From JASGTU01 sp963821815 (GTDB taxonomy: Bacteria > Chloroflexota > Anaerolineae > Caldilineales > Caldilineaceae): DNA of 64,000 nucleotides. This document shows, in pieces, positions 1-7,115 of the stretch. Each line of letters opens with the position of its first letter. Position 1 is the stretch's first letter. The stretch is from contig CAWGFG010000006.1 of NCBI GenBank assembly GCA_963821815.1, positions 2,976,001 through 3,040,000 on the forward strand, written 5' to 3'. The position numbers and the translations under genes were made by a program. The notes beneath the pieces were generated by a model, which saw nothing but the letters and a program-made list of their open reading frames with translations, had not been told where the DNA came from and ran no database searches.

Positions 1-167
1 ACTAGATACTTTGCTTCATTCGCTGACTCAAAGCCCAGTGCATCTGCCGCTTCCTTCAGCGTGAAACTCTGTCCATCACAGAGCCACGCCGTCAACAGCG
101 CCGCCCGTTGGGATGTTTTTGCTGTATTTGAATCCACAGTGGCGGCTTGCACGACGTTGCAACGCAA
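1..167 (-). CDS. Partial small HTH-like protein, runs off the window
   Basis: This leftward reading frame opens with TTG at 167, eight bases after a good GGAGG at 176-180, and stays open to the window edge. The visible 55 residues end in a helical stretch (FTLKEAADALGFESANEAKY) that reads like a helix-turn-helix or excisionase-type fold. I do not recognise the family and the C-terminus is not in the window. It lies just behind the truncated transposase and the 21-codon ORF on the same strand, so it may be host DNA flanking the insertion or an accessory gene. The open frame and ribosome binding site are seen; the HTH reading is inference. Confidence 0.4.
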   Translation of the reverse strand, partial: MRCNVVQAATVDSNTAKTSQRAALLTAWLCDGQSFTLKEAADALGFESANEAKYL

Positions 168-186
168 GAGAGTATCCTCCGATTAA

Positions 187-252
187 TTAGGACCTGCGCA
201 TCTCTTGGCGAATGCGATAGGCTAGACGTTCCAGGTCGAAGTCATTCGTCAT
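187..252 (-). CDS. 21-codon ORF coupled to the transposase stop
   Basis: ATG at 252 overlaps the TGA of the transposase fragment in an ATGA arrangement, and the frame closes with TAA at 187. The peptide (DFDLERLAYRIRQEMRRS core) is amphipathic and basic. No family is recognised. It may be the 5-prime end of a gene cut by the insertion or by later decay. It could also be chance. Confidence 0.2.
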   Translation of the reverse strand: MTNDFDLERLAYRIRQEMRRS

Positions 253-1103
253 TCTGGGATTGTTGACGTTGATCGTAACGCCGCCGCATCCCGCCACTCG
301 TTTCGCAAGACAAGGTTCAGTTCCGTGCTGGTCGATATTTGCCGAACTGTCAGACGTCCATGTCCACTGTCGACGGTTCTCTCCCGCTGCACCGGATAAA
401 GGGGGTCAGGCGGCATTGCGAAAAGTCTTCGGATATCAGCCTCAAGCTGCGGACGATTGCGTTTCACAATGAGCACATAGTGACCCTGTTGCTCTCGAAT
501 CCGTCGCACGAAACGCGGTCGCGTATGCAGCGCATCGGCGGTGATGACAATGCCCGAACAGTCAGTCTGCTCGATATACTCTTGAGCCGTGGCTGCCTCA
601 TAGCCCTTGCTCTCTATCATTTCACAGTGTTGTAGATGGCCTGAATCAACAGCATAGACATTGAGCACTTCCTGCCCCTCTACTGCTTCAGGTGTGCGGC
701 AGTGACTGCCTCGCAGCATCTTTCCGTCAATCGCCCAGTGTACAAGTTCGTCCGCAGTGCGCTCTGGAGCTAGCTGACGCAGCCCGTCTCGTACCACTAT
801 GTTCAACTCGACCACGTCCAGATGGGCGCATACGTAGCTATAGGTATTGGCGCAGGGAAGGCTCTCTATGCCCAATGCGCCTGTGAGCCATGCCTCGCGC
901 AATTTCGCCCAGTGCGCCGCTCCGCTTATCGTCTGCTCCCCTGACAGCTTCGCCAACAGCAAGATTGTCAGCACTGTTGCCGCTTCGTAGCGCCGACCAC
1001 GCTTGTGCCGATGGTCCGGCACTCGTCGCAACGCCTCCACAAGACTCTGTATGCGACGCCTATCCACTTCATGCGTAACTGCTGATTCTGTGCTAGATTC
1101 CAT
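249..1103 (-). pseudogene. ISAs1-family transposase, C-terminally truncated
   Basis: The 284-residue product matches the ISAs1 (IS4-like DDE) transposase layout. The N-terminal associated domain is at about residues 15-115 (VPDHRHKRGRRY, then TILLLAKLSGE). The catalytic core starts at WAIDGKMLRGS, which carries the first Asp, followed by GIVITADALHTRPRF with the second Asp and HYVLIVKRNRPQL. Full-length relatives are about 370 residues and end with the HW.IEN.LHW block that carries the catalytic Glu. Here the frame turns into unrelated sequence after RQISTSTELN and stops, so the Glu is missing and the enzyme should be inactive. AAGGAG lies just before the ATG at 1103. No clear target duplication is visible. 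Confidence 0.85.
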
Positions 1104-1107
1104 TATG

Positions 1108-1165
1108 GACTCCTTTTGTCGGTTGCTTGGTATTTGGCGTACTAAAGTTTACCTGCAAAGGAGTC
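1108..1165. repeat. 9-bp inverted repeat beside transposase start
   Basis: GACTCCTTT at 1108-1116 is the exact reverse complement of AAAGGAGTC at 1157-1165. The left arm doubles as the transposase ribosome binding site. The pair could be a remnant of an insertion-sequence end or a translation-blocking hairpin. It is too short to decide. Confidence 0.25.
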
Positions 1166-1222
1166 TATTTTATCTATTCGTTTTGCGACTTCTGAAAAGC
1201 CCTGGTCAGGCTTCTGCGAATC

Positions 1223-1251
1223 TTGACAACCTGACACGTGCTTGATATTGT
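1223..1251 (+). promoter_or_regulatory. Sigma-70-type promoter for the lysC leader
   Basis: A perfect -35 TTGACA at 1223-1228 is followed after 17 bases by TATTGT at 1246-1251. Transcription would start near 1258, about 15 bases before the riboswitch P1 helix, which supports the assignment. Confidence 0.65.
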
Positions 1252-1272
1252 CTGCTGCAACAAAATCAACAT

Positions 1273-1374
<102 letters not shown>

Positions 1375-1396
1375 CCTGCGCAAGTTGTACCACTGC

Positions 1397-1426
1397 ATCC
1401 TCTTATCATCTATCTGATAGGAGGAT
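1397..1426 (+). promoter_or_regulatory. Riboswitch expression platform: Shine-Dalgarno-sequestering hairpin
   Basis: Bases 1397-1408 pair with 1415-1426 over 12 bp with one G-U, burying the GGAGG at 1420-1424. The octamer CTCTTATC at 1400-1407 is identical to the P1 5-prime strand at 1273-1280. The P1 3-prime strand (1367-1374) can therefore pair with either copy. With SAM bound, P1 forms and the downstream copy is free to sequester the GGAGG. Without SAM, P1 can open and release the ribosome binding site. No U-tract follows the hairpin, so control is probably translational. The switch itself is inference from pairing. Confidence 0.7.
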
Positions 1427-1435
1427 TGTTATGTA

Positions 1436-1495
1436 ATGGGGGAACGCTACTCTCGCGTGACGTGCGGGGTGAGCGTCGGCTACACTTGCCCATGA
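1436..1495 (+). CDS. 19-codon upstream ORF in the lysC leader, preceded by ATG-TAA
   Basis: The sequestered GGAGG points at ATG 1431-1433, which is followed at once by TAA 1434-1436, a one-codon start-stop frame. The last A of that TAA begins a second ATG (1436-1438) that opens 19 codons ending at TGA 1493-1495. A ribosome loading at the riboswitch-controlled site would terminate and could restart here. Translation is not shown; the evidence is the ribosome binding site and the nested start and stop arrangement. Confidence 0.35.
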   Translation: MGERYSRVTCGVSVGYTCP

Positions 1496-1500
1496 GAGGT

Positions 1501-1554
1501 ATGAAATACTTAATTCGCATCGCAACGAGAGAGGCTAGAGGCGGGGACGTATGA
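1501..1554 (+). CDS. 17-codon upstream ORF overlapping the lysC start
   Basis: GAGAGGT precedes ATG 1501. The frame runs 17 codons (MKYLIRIATREARGGDV) and stops at TGA 1552-1554, which overlaps the lysC ATG (1551-1553) as ATGA. This geometry is typical of translational coupling. It would carry the riboswitch decision from the GGAGG at 1420 through small ORFs to lysC. No family resemblance is seen. Confidence 0.4.
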   Translation: MKYLIRIATREARGGDV

Positions 1555-2996
1555 TTGCAATGAAGTTTGGCGGCACATCTGTAGGTGATGTCGACGCATT
1601 TGAGGCTGTTATAGACATCGTAGCCAAAGCAGCGACGAGGGAGAAGGAAGCAGGTCGTCCAGGGGTTGTTGTCGTAACGAGCGCGATGTCAGGCGTCACG
1701 AACCTGCTGATCGAGGCCGCAAAGCGAGCCGCCGACGGCGACGTCAAGTACTGTCATGAAGTTGCGGATACGCTGCGTGTCAAGCATCAGTTCGTGGCGA
1801 GCCGTTTCATTGAGGACGGCACTGCGCGGGCAGTCCTCGGTCGTGAAATCGACGAACGCCTCGGTTCGTTCACGCGCCTGTGCGAAAGCATCAATGTACT
1901 CGGCGAGCTCACGCAGCGCGGCTTGGATCTGGTCAGCGGTCTGGGTGAGCGGCTGAACGCACCGGTGCTCGCCGCTGTGCTCACTGCCTCTCGCGTACCT
2001 GCTGAGGCAGTGGACGCCACCGAGATTGTCGTGACGGACAAGGTCTTCGGCGGAGCGGCGCCAGTTATGTCGCTGACGAAAGAGAACTGCCGCAATCGTC
2101 TGTTGCCGCTGCTGGAAGAGGACATTGTACCCATTGTCACCGGGTACGTGGGCGCCACAGAGGACGGCATCCCGACCACGCTGGGACGAGGAGGTTCCGA
2201 CTATTCCTGTGCTATCGTTGGCGCGGCGCTGGAAGTGGACGAGATCCAGATCTGGACGGACGTGAATGGCGTCATGACCGCCGACCCGCGCATGGTACCG
2301 GAAGCTCGCAGCCTTAATCGGCTGAGCTACGAGGAAGTTGCCGAATTGTCATATTACGGCGCCAAGGTCATTCATCCCAAGACCGTGACACCTGCACTGG
2401 AGAAGGGAATTCCAATTCGGGTATTGAATACCTTTGAGCCGAGCCATCCAGGTACAGAGATCACCAGCGAGAGCGACGCCGCATCACAGGGCATGGTCAA
2501 GGCCATTACATCCATCCCGGCGCTAAATATGGTGACCGTTGCCGGCCGCGGCATGATGGGCGTCCCGGGCATTGCGGCGCGCACGTTCGGCAGCGTTGCC
2601 AAAAGCGACGTCAACGTGCTCATGATTAGCCAAAGCAGCAGCGAGCAAAGCATCTGTTTCGTCGTTCCCGATTCGACGGCAGAAGCCGTAATCGAAGCGC
2701 TCAACGAGGAGTTCAAAACGGAGTTGGCTCGCGGCTACATCGACAAGGTCATCGGTCAGCCCAGCATTTCGATCATAGCGGTCGTGGGCAGCGGCATGCG
2801 CGGGACGCCGGGTTTGGCTGCCCACATTTTCCAGGCTGTAGCAAACCACGACATCAACGTAATCGCCATCGCACAGGGGTCCAGCGAGGCAAACGTGAGC
2901 CTCGTGGTCAAGGAAAGCGATACGCCGGCTGCCGTGACTGCCATCCACAAAATTTTCGCGTTGGATAAGCCCTCACATATGCGTAAGGCGTCGTAA
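1551..2996 (+). CDS. lysC: Aspartate kinase
   Basis: It phosphorylates L-aspartate, the committed step towards lysine, threonine and methionine. The 481 residues comprise an amino-acid kinase domain (about 1-290) and two C-terminal ACT domains (about 315-475) for end-product feedback. Visible motifs are MKFGGTSVG at the N-terminus, LGERLNAPV, TLGRGGSDYS, WTDVNGVMTADPR and YGAKVIHPKT. The length matches the long single-function enzymes rather than the ThrA/MetL fusions; homoserine dehydrogenase is a separate gene downstream. The ATG at 1551 overlaps a 17-codon leader ORF; a second in-frame ATG lies three codons later. Control by the SAM-I riboswitch at 1273-1374 implies repression when SAM is plentiful. 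Confidence 0.95.
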   Translation: MIAMKFGGTSVGDVDAFEAVIDIVAKAATREKEAGRPGVVVVTSAMSGVTNLLIEAAKRAADGDVKYCHEVADTLRVKHQFVASRFIEDGTARAVLGREIDERLGSFTRLCESINVLGELTQRGLDLVSGLGERLNAPVLAAVLTASRVPAEAVDATEIVVTDKVFGGAAPVMSLTKENCRNRLLPLLEEDIVPIVTGYVGATEDGIPTTLGRGGSDYSCAIVGAALEVDEIQIWTDVNGVMTADPRMVPEARSLNRLSYEEVAELSYYGAKVIHPKTVTPALEKGIPIRVLNTFEPSHPGTEITSESDAASQGMVKAITSIPALNMVTVAGRGMMGVPGIAARTFGSVAKSDVNVLMISQSSSEQSICFVVPDSTAEAVIEALNEEFKTELARGYIDKVIGQPSISIIAVVGSGMRGTPGLAAHIFQAVANHDINVIAIAQGSSEANVSLVVKESDTPAAVTAIHKIFALDKPSHMRKAS

Positions 2997-3086
2997 CCAT
3001 TTGTTGCGCCACTGCTTCCCATCACAGAATGTTGGTTGTCAGCGGTGGTATGGCATGTGCTATACTACGGTTCAAGAAAAGTGGAG

Positions 3087-3128
3087 GGGAGCCAAACGTC
3101 GCTGGACGTTGTGCGCTCCCTGTTTTTT
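3087..3128 (+). terminator. Rho-independent terminator between lysC and hom
   Basis: GGGAGC at 3087-3092 pairs with GCTCCC at 3115-3120. An inner AACGTC/GACGTT helix lies between the arms, and six T follow at 3123-3128. It may end the lysC transcript. A possible -10 TATACT at 3061-3066 just upstream means it could instead attenuate a short leader for hom. Confidence 0.75.
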
Positions 3129-3177
3129 CCTTGAGCGAGGTAGCATTTGGGTAAGCAGCGAGTAGATCGGTAGGCGA

Positions 3178-4296
3178 ATGCGTAGGATTCCGGTCATTCT
3201 TTTCGGCATGGGTGGCGTGGGCGCAACACTTTTGCGGCAGACCCTTGAGCTGCGCCGTTTCCATGCTGACGAGTACGGTATCGAGTTCTCGTTCACAGCC
3301 ATCTGCGATCGCAACGGGGCTGTGATTGCCATGGAGGGCGGCCTGGACGACGAGTTGCTTGCTGAGCTTGTGGATCTCAAGCAGCAGGGCGGTCATCTCG
3401 TCAATCACCCGCTCGGCGGTCCCCAGGTCGATTCGTACAGCATCGTGGATATCGCGGGCCGCGGTGACGCATTGGTCGTCGATTGCACCGCCAGCGAGGC
3501 CACGATTCCCGGACTGCTGTATGCGCTCGAACGCAAATACCGCGTGGTGATGGCCAACAAGAAACCGCTGACTGCGGACCAGGAAACGTATGATCTGTTC
3601 GTTTCTGCGGCTGCAACGAATCGGTCTAAGGGCGCCCGTCGCAACCTGAGCATGCTGCACTGGGAAACAACCGTGGGAGCCGGCTTGCCCGTCAATACCA
3701 CGCTGGGCCGACTGTATTCCAGTGGCGATACGGTGCAGCAGATCATGGGTGCATTCAGCGGCACGCTTGGTTACGTTATGAGCGGTCTGCAACAGGGCCA
3801 ACCTTTCAGCCAGGTGGTTTCGGAAGCCTATCGACAGGGGTACACAGAACCGGATCCGCGTGACGATCTGAGTGGACTGGACGTGGCGCGCAAAGCGCTG
3901 ATCCTGGCGCGCGGCATCGGCTGGAAGTTGGAACTAACGGACATTCCCATCGAAAGTCTATATCCCGCCGAGATGAATTCGCTCTCAGTCAGCGAATTTA
4001 TTGACGCCTTGCCGACGCTAGACGACGCTTATCGCGAAAAGGTCGCCGATGCCGAACGGCGCAGCCAGGTACTGCGCTATGCGGCGACTGTAGCGGACAA
4101 CCATTGCAAGGTCGGGCTTGTGTTCGTACCCGCGACGAGTCCGCTGGGACGGCTGACCGGAACAGACAACCTGGTAGAGTTTACGACTCGCTGGTACAAT
4201 CCTACTCCGCTCGTGATTCAGGGACGCGGAGCCGGGCAGGATGCTACGGCAGCCGGCGTGCTGAGCGACATGGTTGAACTTGCGACAGTGCAATAG
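3178..4296 (+). CDS. hom: Homoserine dehydrogenase
   Basis: It reduces aspartate semialdehyde to homoserine with NAD(P)H, feeding threonine and methionine synthesis. The 372-residue protein has an N-terminal Rossmann domain with a glycine motif (FGMGGVGATLLRQ, residues 9-21), then VMANKKPLTAD, and a catalytic domain with NTTLGR, SGTLGYVMSGL and the signature GYTEPDPRDDLSGLDVARKA near residues 221-240. No C-terminal ACT domain follows, so allosteric control probably sits in the kinase. It starts about 180 bases after lysC behind a strong terminator, so it may be transcribed separately. The ATG at 3178 has only a weak ribosome binding site. Confidence 0.93.
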   Translation: MRRIPVILFGMGGVGATLLRQTLELRRFHADEYGIEFSFTAICDRNGAVIAMEGGLDDELLAELVDLKQQGGHLVNHPLGGPQVDSYSIVDIAGRGDALVVDCTASEATIPGLLYALERKYRVVMANKKPLTADQETYDLFVSAAATNRSKGARRNLSMLHWETTVGAGLPVNTTLGRLYSSGDTVQQIMGAFSGTLGYVMSGLQQGQPFSQVVSEAYRQGYTEPDPRDDLSGLDVARKALILARGIGWKLELTDIPIESLYPAEMNSLSVSEFIDALPTLDDAYREKVADAERRSQVLRYAATVADNHCKVGLVFVPATSPLGRLTGTDNLVEFTTRWYNPTPLVIQGRGAGQDATAAGVLSDMVELATVQ

Positions 4297-4480
4297 CTCG
4301 CACGAAGGCAGAAGCAAGTATGTTAAACGGTTCACTGTTAATGGTTTTTTGGATCGGCTTATAAGCATTCGGGGTCATTAGAAAGATAACCGGCAGCGGT
4401 ACAGCCATGGTAGGGGATACAGTCGAGGGACGTCCTTCTGAATGGCCTGAGCCACAACTAGAGACATAACGGAGTTATCA

Positions 4481-5590
4481 ATGGGCCAGGAGAAGATCAA
4501 AGTCGGCGTACTAGGCGCAACCGGGGCCGTGGGTCAGCGTTTTGTACAATTATTACAGGGCCATCCGTGGTTCGAGCTCACCGCGCTATGCGCCTCCAGC
4601 CGCAACGTCGGAAAACGCTACGAAGAAGGCTGCAATTGGAACCTGCGCGGCGGCATGCCGGATCATCTGCGCGATATGATCCTGCAGCCGTGCGAGCCGG
4701 GCATCGACTGTCAGCTGGTCTTCAGCGCATTACCGTCCAGCAGCGCCGACGAAGTCGAAGAAAGCTTTGCCGCCGCCGGTTACGGCGTGTGCAGCAATGC
4801 CAGCAGCCATCGGTATGACGCCGATGTTCCTTTGCTGATTCCGGAAGTGAATCCTGAGCACATCGCGCTGATCGACGTGCAGCGGCGCAAGCGCGGTTCG
4901 GACGGTTTCATCGTTACCAACCCGAATTGCAGCACGACGCATTTGGTTAGCGCTCTGCATCCGCTGCATATGAACTTTGGCGTAGAGAAAGTGATGGCGG
5001 TCACCATGCAGGCCATCAGCGGCGCCGGCTATCCCGGCGTGAGCAGTATGGATATCGTCGATAATGTAGTGCCCTTCATTCCCGGCGAAGAAGAGAAGAT
5101 CGAGAAGAAGGAACCGCACAAGCTACTGGGCAAGTTGGACGGCGATCACATCGAGTATGCCGACCTCGTCATTAGTGCACAGTGTACGCGAGTGCCTGTT
5201 CGCAACGGTCATTTGGAGGCTGTGAGCGTTGCACTGCACGATTCGGCTACTGTGGATGATGTACTGGATGCCTGGCGCTCCTATAAGCCGCTGGCGCAAC
5301 AGCTCTCATTGCCCAGCGCGCCGCAGCCTGCCATCATCTACCGTGTAGATGAGGACCGCCCGCAGCCGCGCCTGGATCGCATGGCAGGCACGGTTCCCGG
5401 CATGGCGACAGTGGTCGGTCGTCTACGACCGGACCCGCTATTTGACTTCAAGTTTATCACGTTGGGGCACAATACAATCCGCGGCGCCGCCGGCGGCAGT
5501 TTGCTCAATGCTGAGCTAATCGTTGCGCAGGGCTACCTAGGAGAGGAAGCGGCGGAACTGGCTGGTGAGTCGCTGCTAGTTCAGCGATAA
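4481..5590 (+). CDS. asd: Aspartate-semialdehyde dehydrogenase
   Basis: It reduces aspartyl phosphate to aspartate semialdehyde, linking LysC to Hom. The NADP-binding motif GVLGATGAVGQRFVQLL lies at residues 9-25. The active-site cysteine is Cys150 in TNPNCSTTHLV, and GAGYPGVSS follows. The sequence around the active site and the 369-residue length resemble the archaeal/fungal-type enzyme rather than the E. coli type. GGAG precedes the ATG at 4481. With lysC and hom, the three steps from aspartate to homoserine lie in order within 4 kb. The 184-base gap after hom holds no obvious terminator, so co-transcription with hom is possible. Confidence 0.93.
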   Translation: MGQEKIKVGVLGATGAVGQRFVQLLQGHPWFELTALCASSRNVGKRYEEGCNWNLRGGMPDHLRDMILQPCEPGIDCQLVFSALPSSSADEVEESFAAAGYGVCSNASSHRYDADVPLLIPEVNPEHIALIDVQRRKRGSDGFIVTNPNCSTTHLVSALHPLHMNFGVEKVMAVTMQAISGAGYPGVSSMDIVDNVVPFIPGEEEKIEKKEPHKLLGKLDGDHIEYADLVISAQCTRVPVRNGHLEAVSVALHDSATVDDVLDAWRSYKPLAQQLSLPSAPQPAIIYRVDEDRPQPRLDRMAGTVPGMATVVGRLRPDPLFDFKFITLGHNTIRGAAGGSLLNAELIVAQGYLGEEAAELAGESLLVQR

Positions 5591-5699
5591 TGGTGTGGAA
5601 AAGTTAACGGCTTAGCTTTTCTGTAGTACAGTATTAGTGTGCGTGTTCGGATGACCGAAACCTGCGCCCGATGAAGAACGCAAGTGTTAGGGGGAGAAT

Positions 5700-6917
5700 G
5701 TGAGTATAGTCTCATCCTCGAGATTTGAGATAAGTGATCTGGCCAAACCTGAGCTACGGGTTCACGGACGAGCATCTCTGTCTGACTATTTTGGCGATTT
5801 TGTAATATACCGCAAGTTAGAGCCGCTGGATCGGCGTATGCCTGGCTTGAAGGCTGCCTACTATCGGATGGGTCTGCCAGACGATCATATACCTCGCAAG
5901 CTGGACGCGGATTATGCGAAGGCCGCGGTTTGGTTGGCCAAAGAAGGACAGCGAGTCCGAGGTGTGCAGACTGAGCTAAGTGAATTAATCTTCATCGGCG
6001 ACACACTGCACAACGACGGGCAAGCCTACACTAATATGATCGAGGTCAGCGAGTGGGCGGGTAGCTGCGCCATCGGGCGCGCCTGCAACGAGGAAGACCT
6101 GGTCATCGATACCGACGACGAAGCCGGCGTATTCTGCGCCAACCGTTGGTGCGCACTGTCTGCCTGGGTGCAATGGACGCTCGATCGCGGCCTGCATGTC
6201 GATGAAAGAACGGTCGCCGTTGTCGACATCGACAAGACGGCTCTGGGCGCCAAAGGGCGCAACGACAAGGTCATCGATGCGGCTCGCTTGGAAGGCATTT
6301 ACCGCACCATGGTAGATGTGCTGGGAGAGGATTTCAATCGTGGCGAGTTCGAGCAGGAATATGCAGAACTGAACCGTGCCCGGTACCACTTCCTGACGGC
6401 TGATAACCAAGACTATCTGGCCTATATTTGTCTGGTACTGAATACCGGACTGGTAAGTTTCGAAGAGATGCTGGACGAGGTGGCAAATAATAGCTTAGCC
6501 AACTTCGAACAGTTCCTGCGTTGGGTAGACACCCGCATCATGATCAGCGGCGGTGCCGGTGAATCCATTCGGCAGACGCATGAGGCGGTATTCGCTGGCG
6601 TGCGAGTCGGCGATCCCACGCCGTTCAAGCACTTCCGTCGCCAGGAATTCGTGGCGACAATCGATCGCATGGGCAATATGCCCGACGACAGCACGGTGGA
6701 AGACATCCTCGCCAACGAGATCACGTTGACGAACGAAGTAGCCGAATTGGCCACATGGTTATCGGAGCGCGGCGTTCTACTTATCTGCCTGAGCGACAAG
6801 CCCGATGAAGCGTCTGTGCCGCACCTCCGAATTTCACCTGAATTGCCGCCTATTCATCGAGCGCAAACGCACCTGGTCGGCACGAGCATTCGCAGCCGTC
6901 TTGACGAGTTGGAATAA
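5700..6917 (+). CDS. HAD-superfamily-like protein with rearranged motif order
   Basis: The 405-residue protein carries HAD phosphatase-like motifs in an unexpected order. GDTLHNDG at residues 100-107 resembles the final HAD motif. VDIDKTALG with D176 and D178 resembles the first, nucleophile-containing motif. LICLSDKPDE around S365 resembles the second. In normal HAD enzymes the GD..ND motif comes last. The protein may be a circular permutation, two degenerate HAD halves, or a chance resemblance. I do not recognise a specific function. GTG at 5700 follows GGGGGAG; an ATG two bases earlier runs straight into TGA and is not used. No membrane segments are seen. It stands alone between asd and ftsH. 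Confidence 0.6.
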   Translation: MSIVSSSRFEISDLAKPELRVHGRASLSDYFGDFVIYRKLEPLDRRMPGLKAAYYRMGLPDDHIPRKLDADYAKAAVWLAKEGQRVRGVQTELSELIFIGDTLHNDGQAYTNMIEVSEWAGSCAIGRACNEEDLVIDTDDEAGVFCANRWCALSAWVQWTLDRGLHVDERTVAVVDIDKTALGAKGRNDKVIDAARLEGIYRTMVDVLGEDFNRGEFEQEYAELNRARYHFLTADNQDYLAYICLVLNTGLVSFEEMLDEVANNSLANFEQFLRWVDTRIMISGGAGESIRQTHEAVFAGVRVGDPTPFKHFRRQEFVATIDRMGNMPDDSTVEDILANEITLTNEVAELATWLSERGVLLICLSDKPDEASVPHLRISPELPPIHRAQTHLVGTSIRSRLDELE

Positions 6918-7115
6918 TAATGTATGAATAAGCGTCATATCCGTCTGGAACCAGCAGGCGGTAGGCGATCGTTCTTACCGACAATTCAAGTTATGTAGTG
7001 CATGATGAAAAGTGCGCAACTTGTGTTGTGCATAGAACGACGCTCCATTGATGGTGCGAAGCGTTTTGAGATCCGATTGCGGTCGCTGTAGCCGGCGGTA
7101 AACTGGTAGTAATAA

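Noticed and set aside
3022..3801. Leftward 259-codon frame over hom
   Set aside because: hom is unambiguous on the plus strand and the antisense product is His/Arg-rich with no motif.
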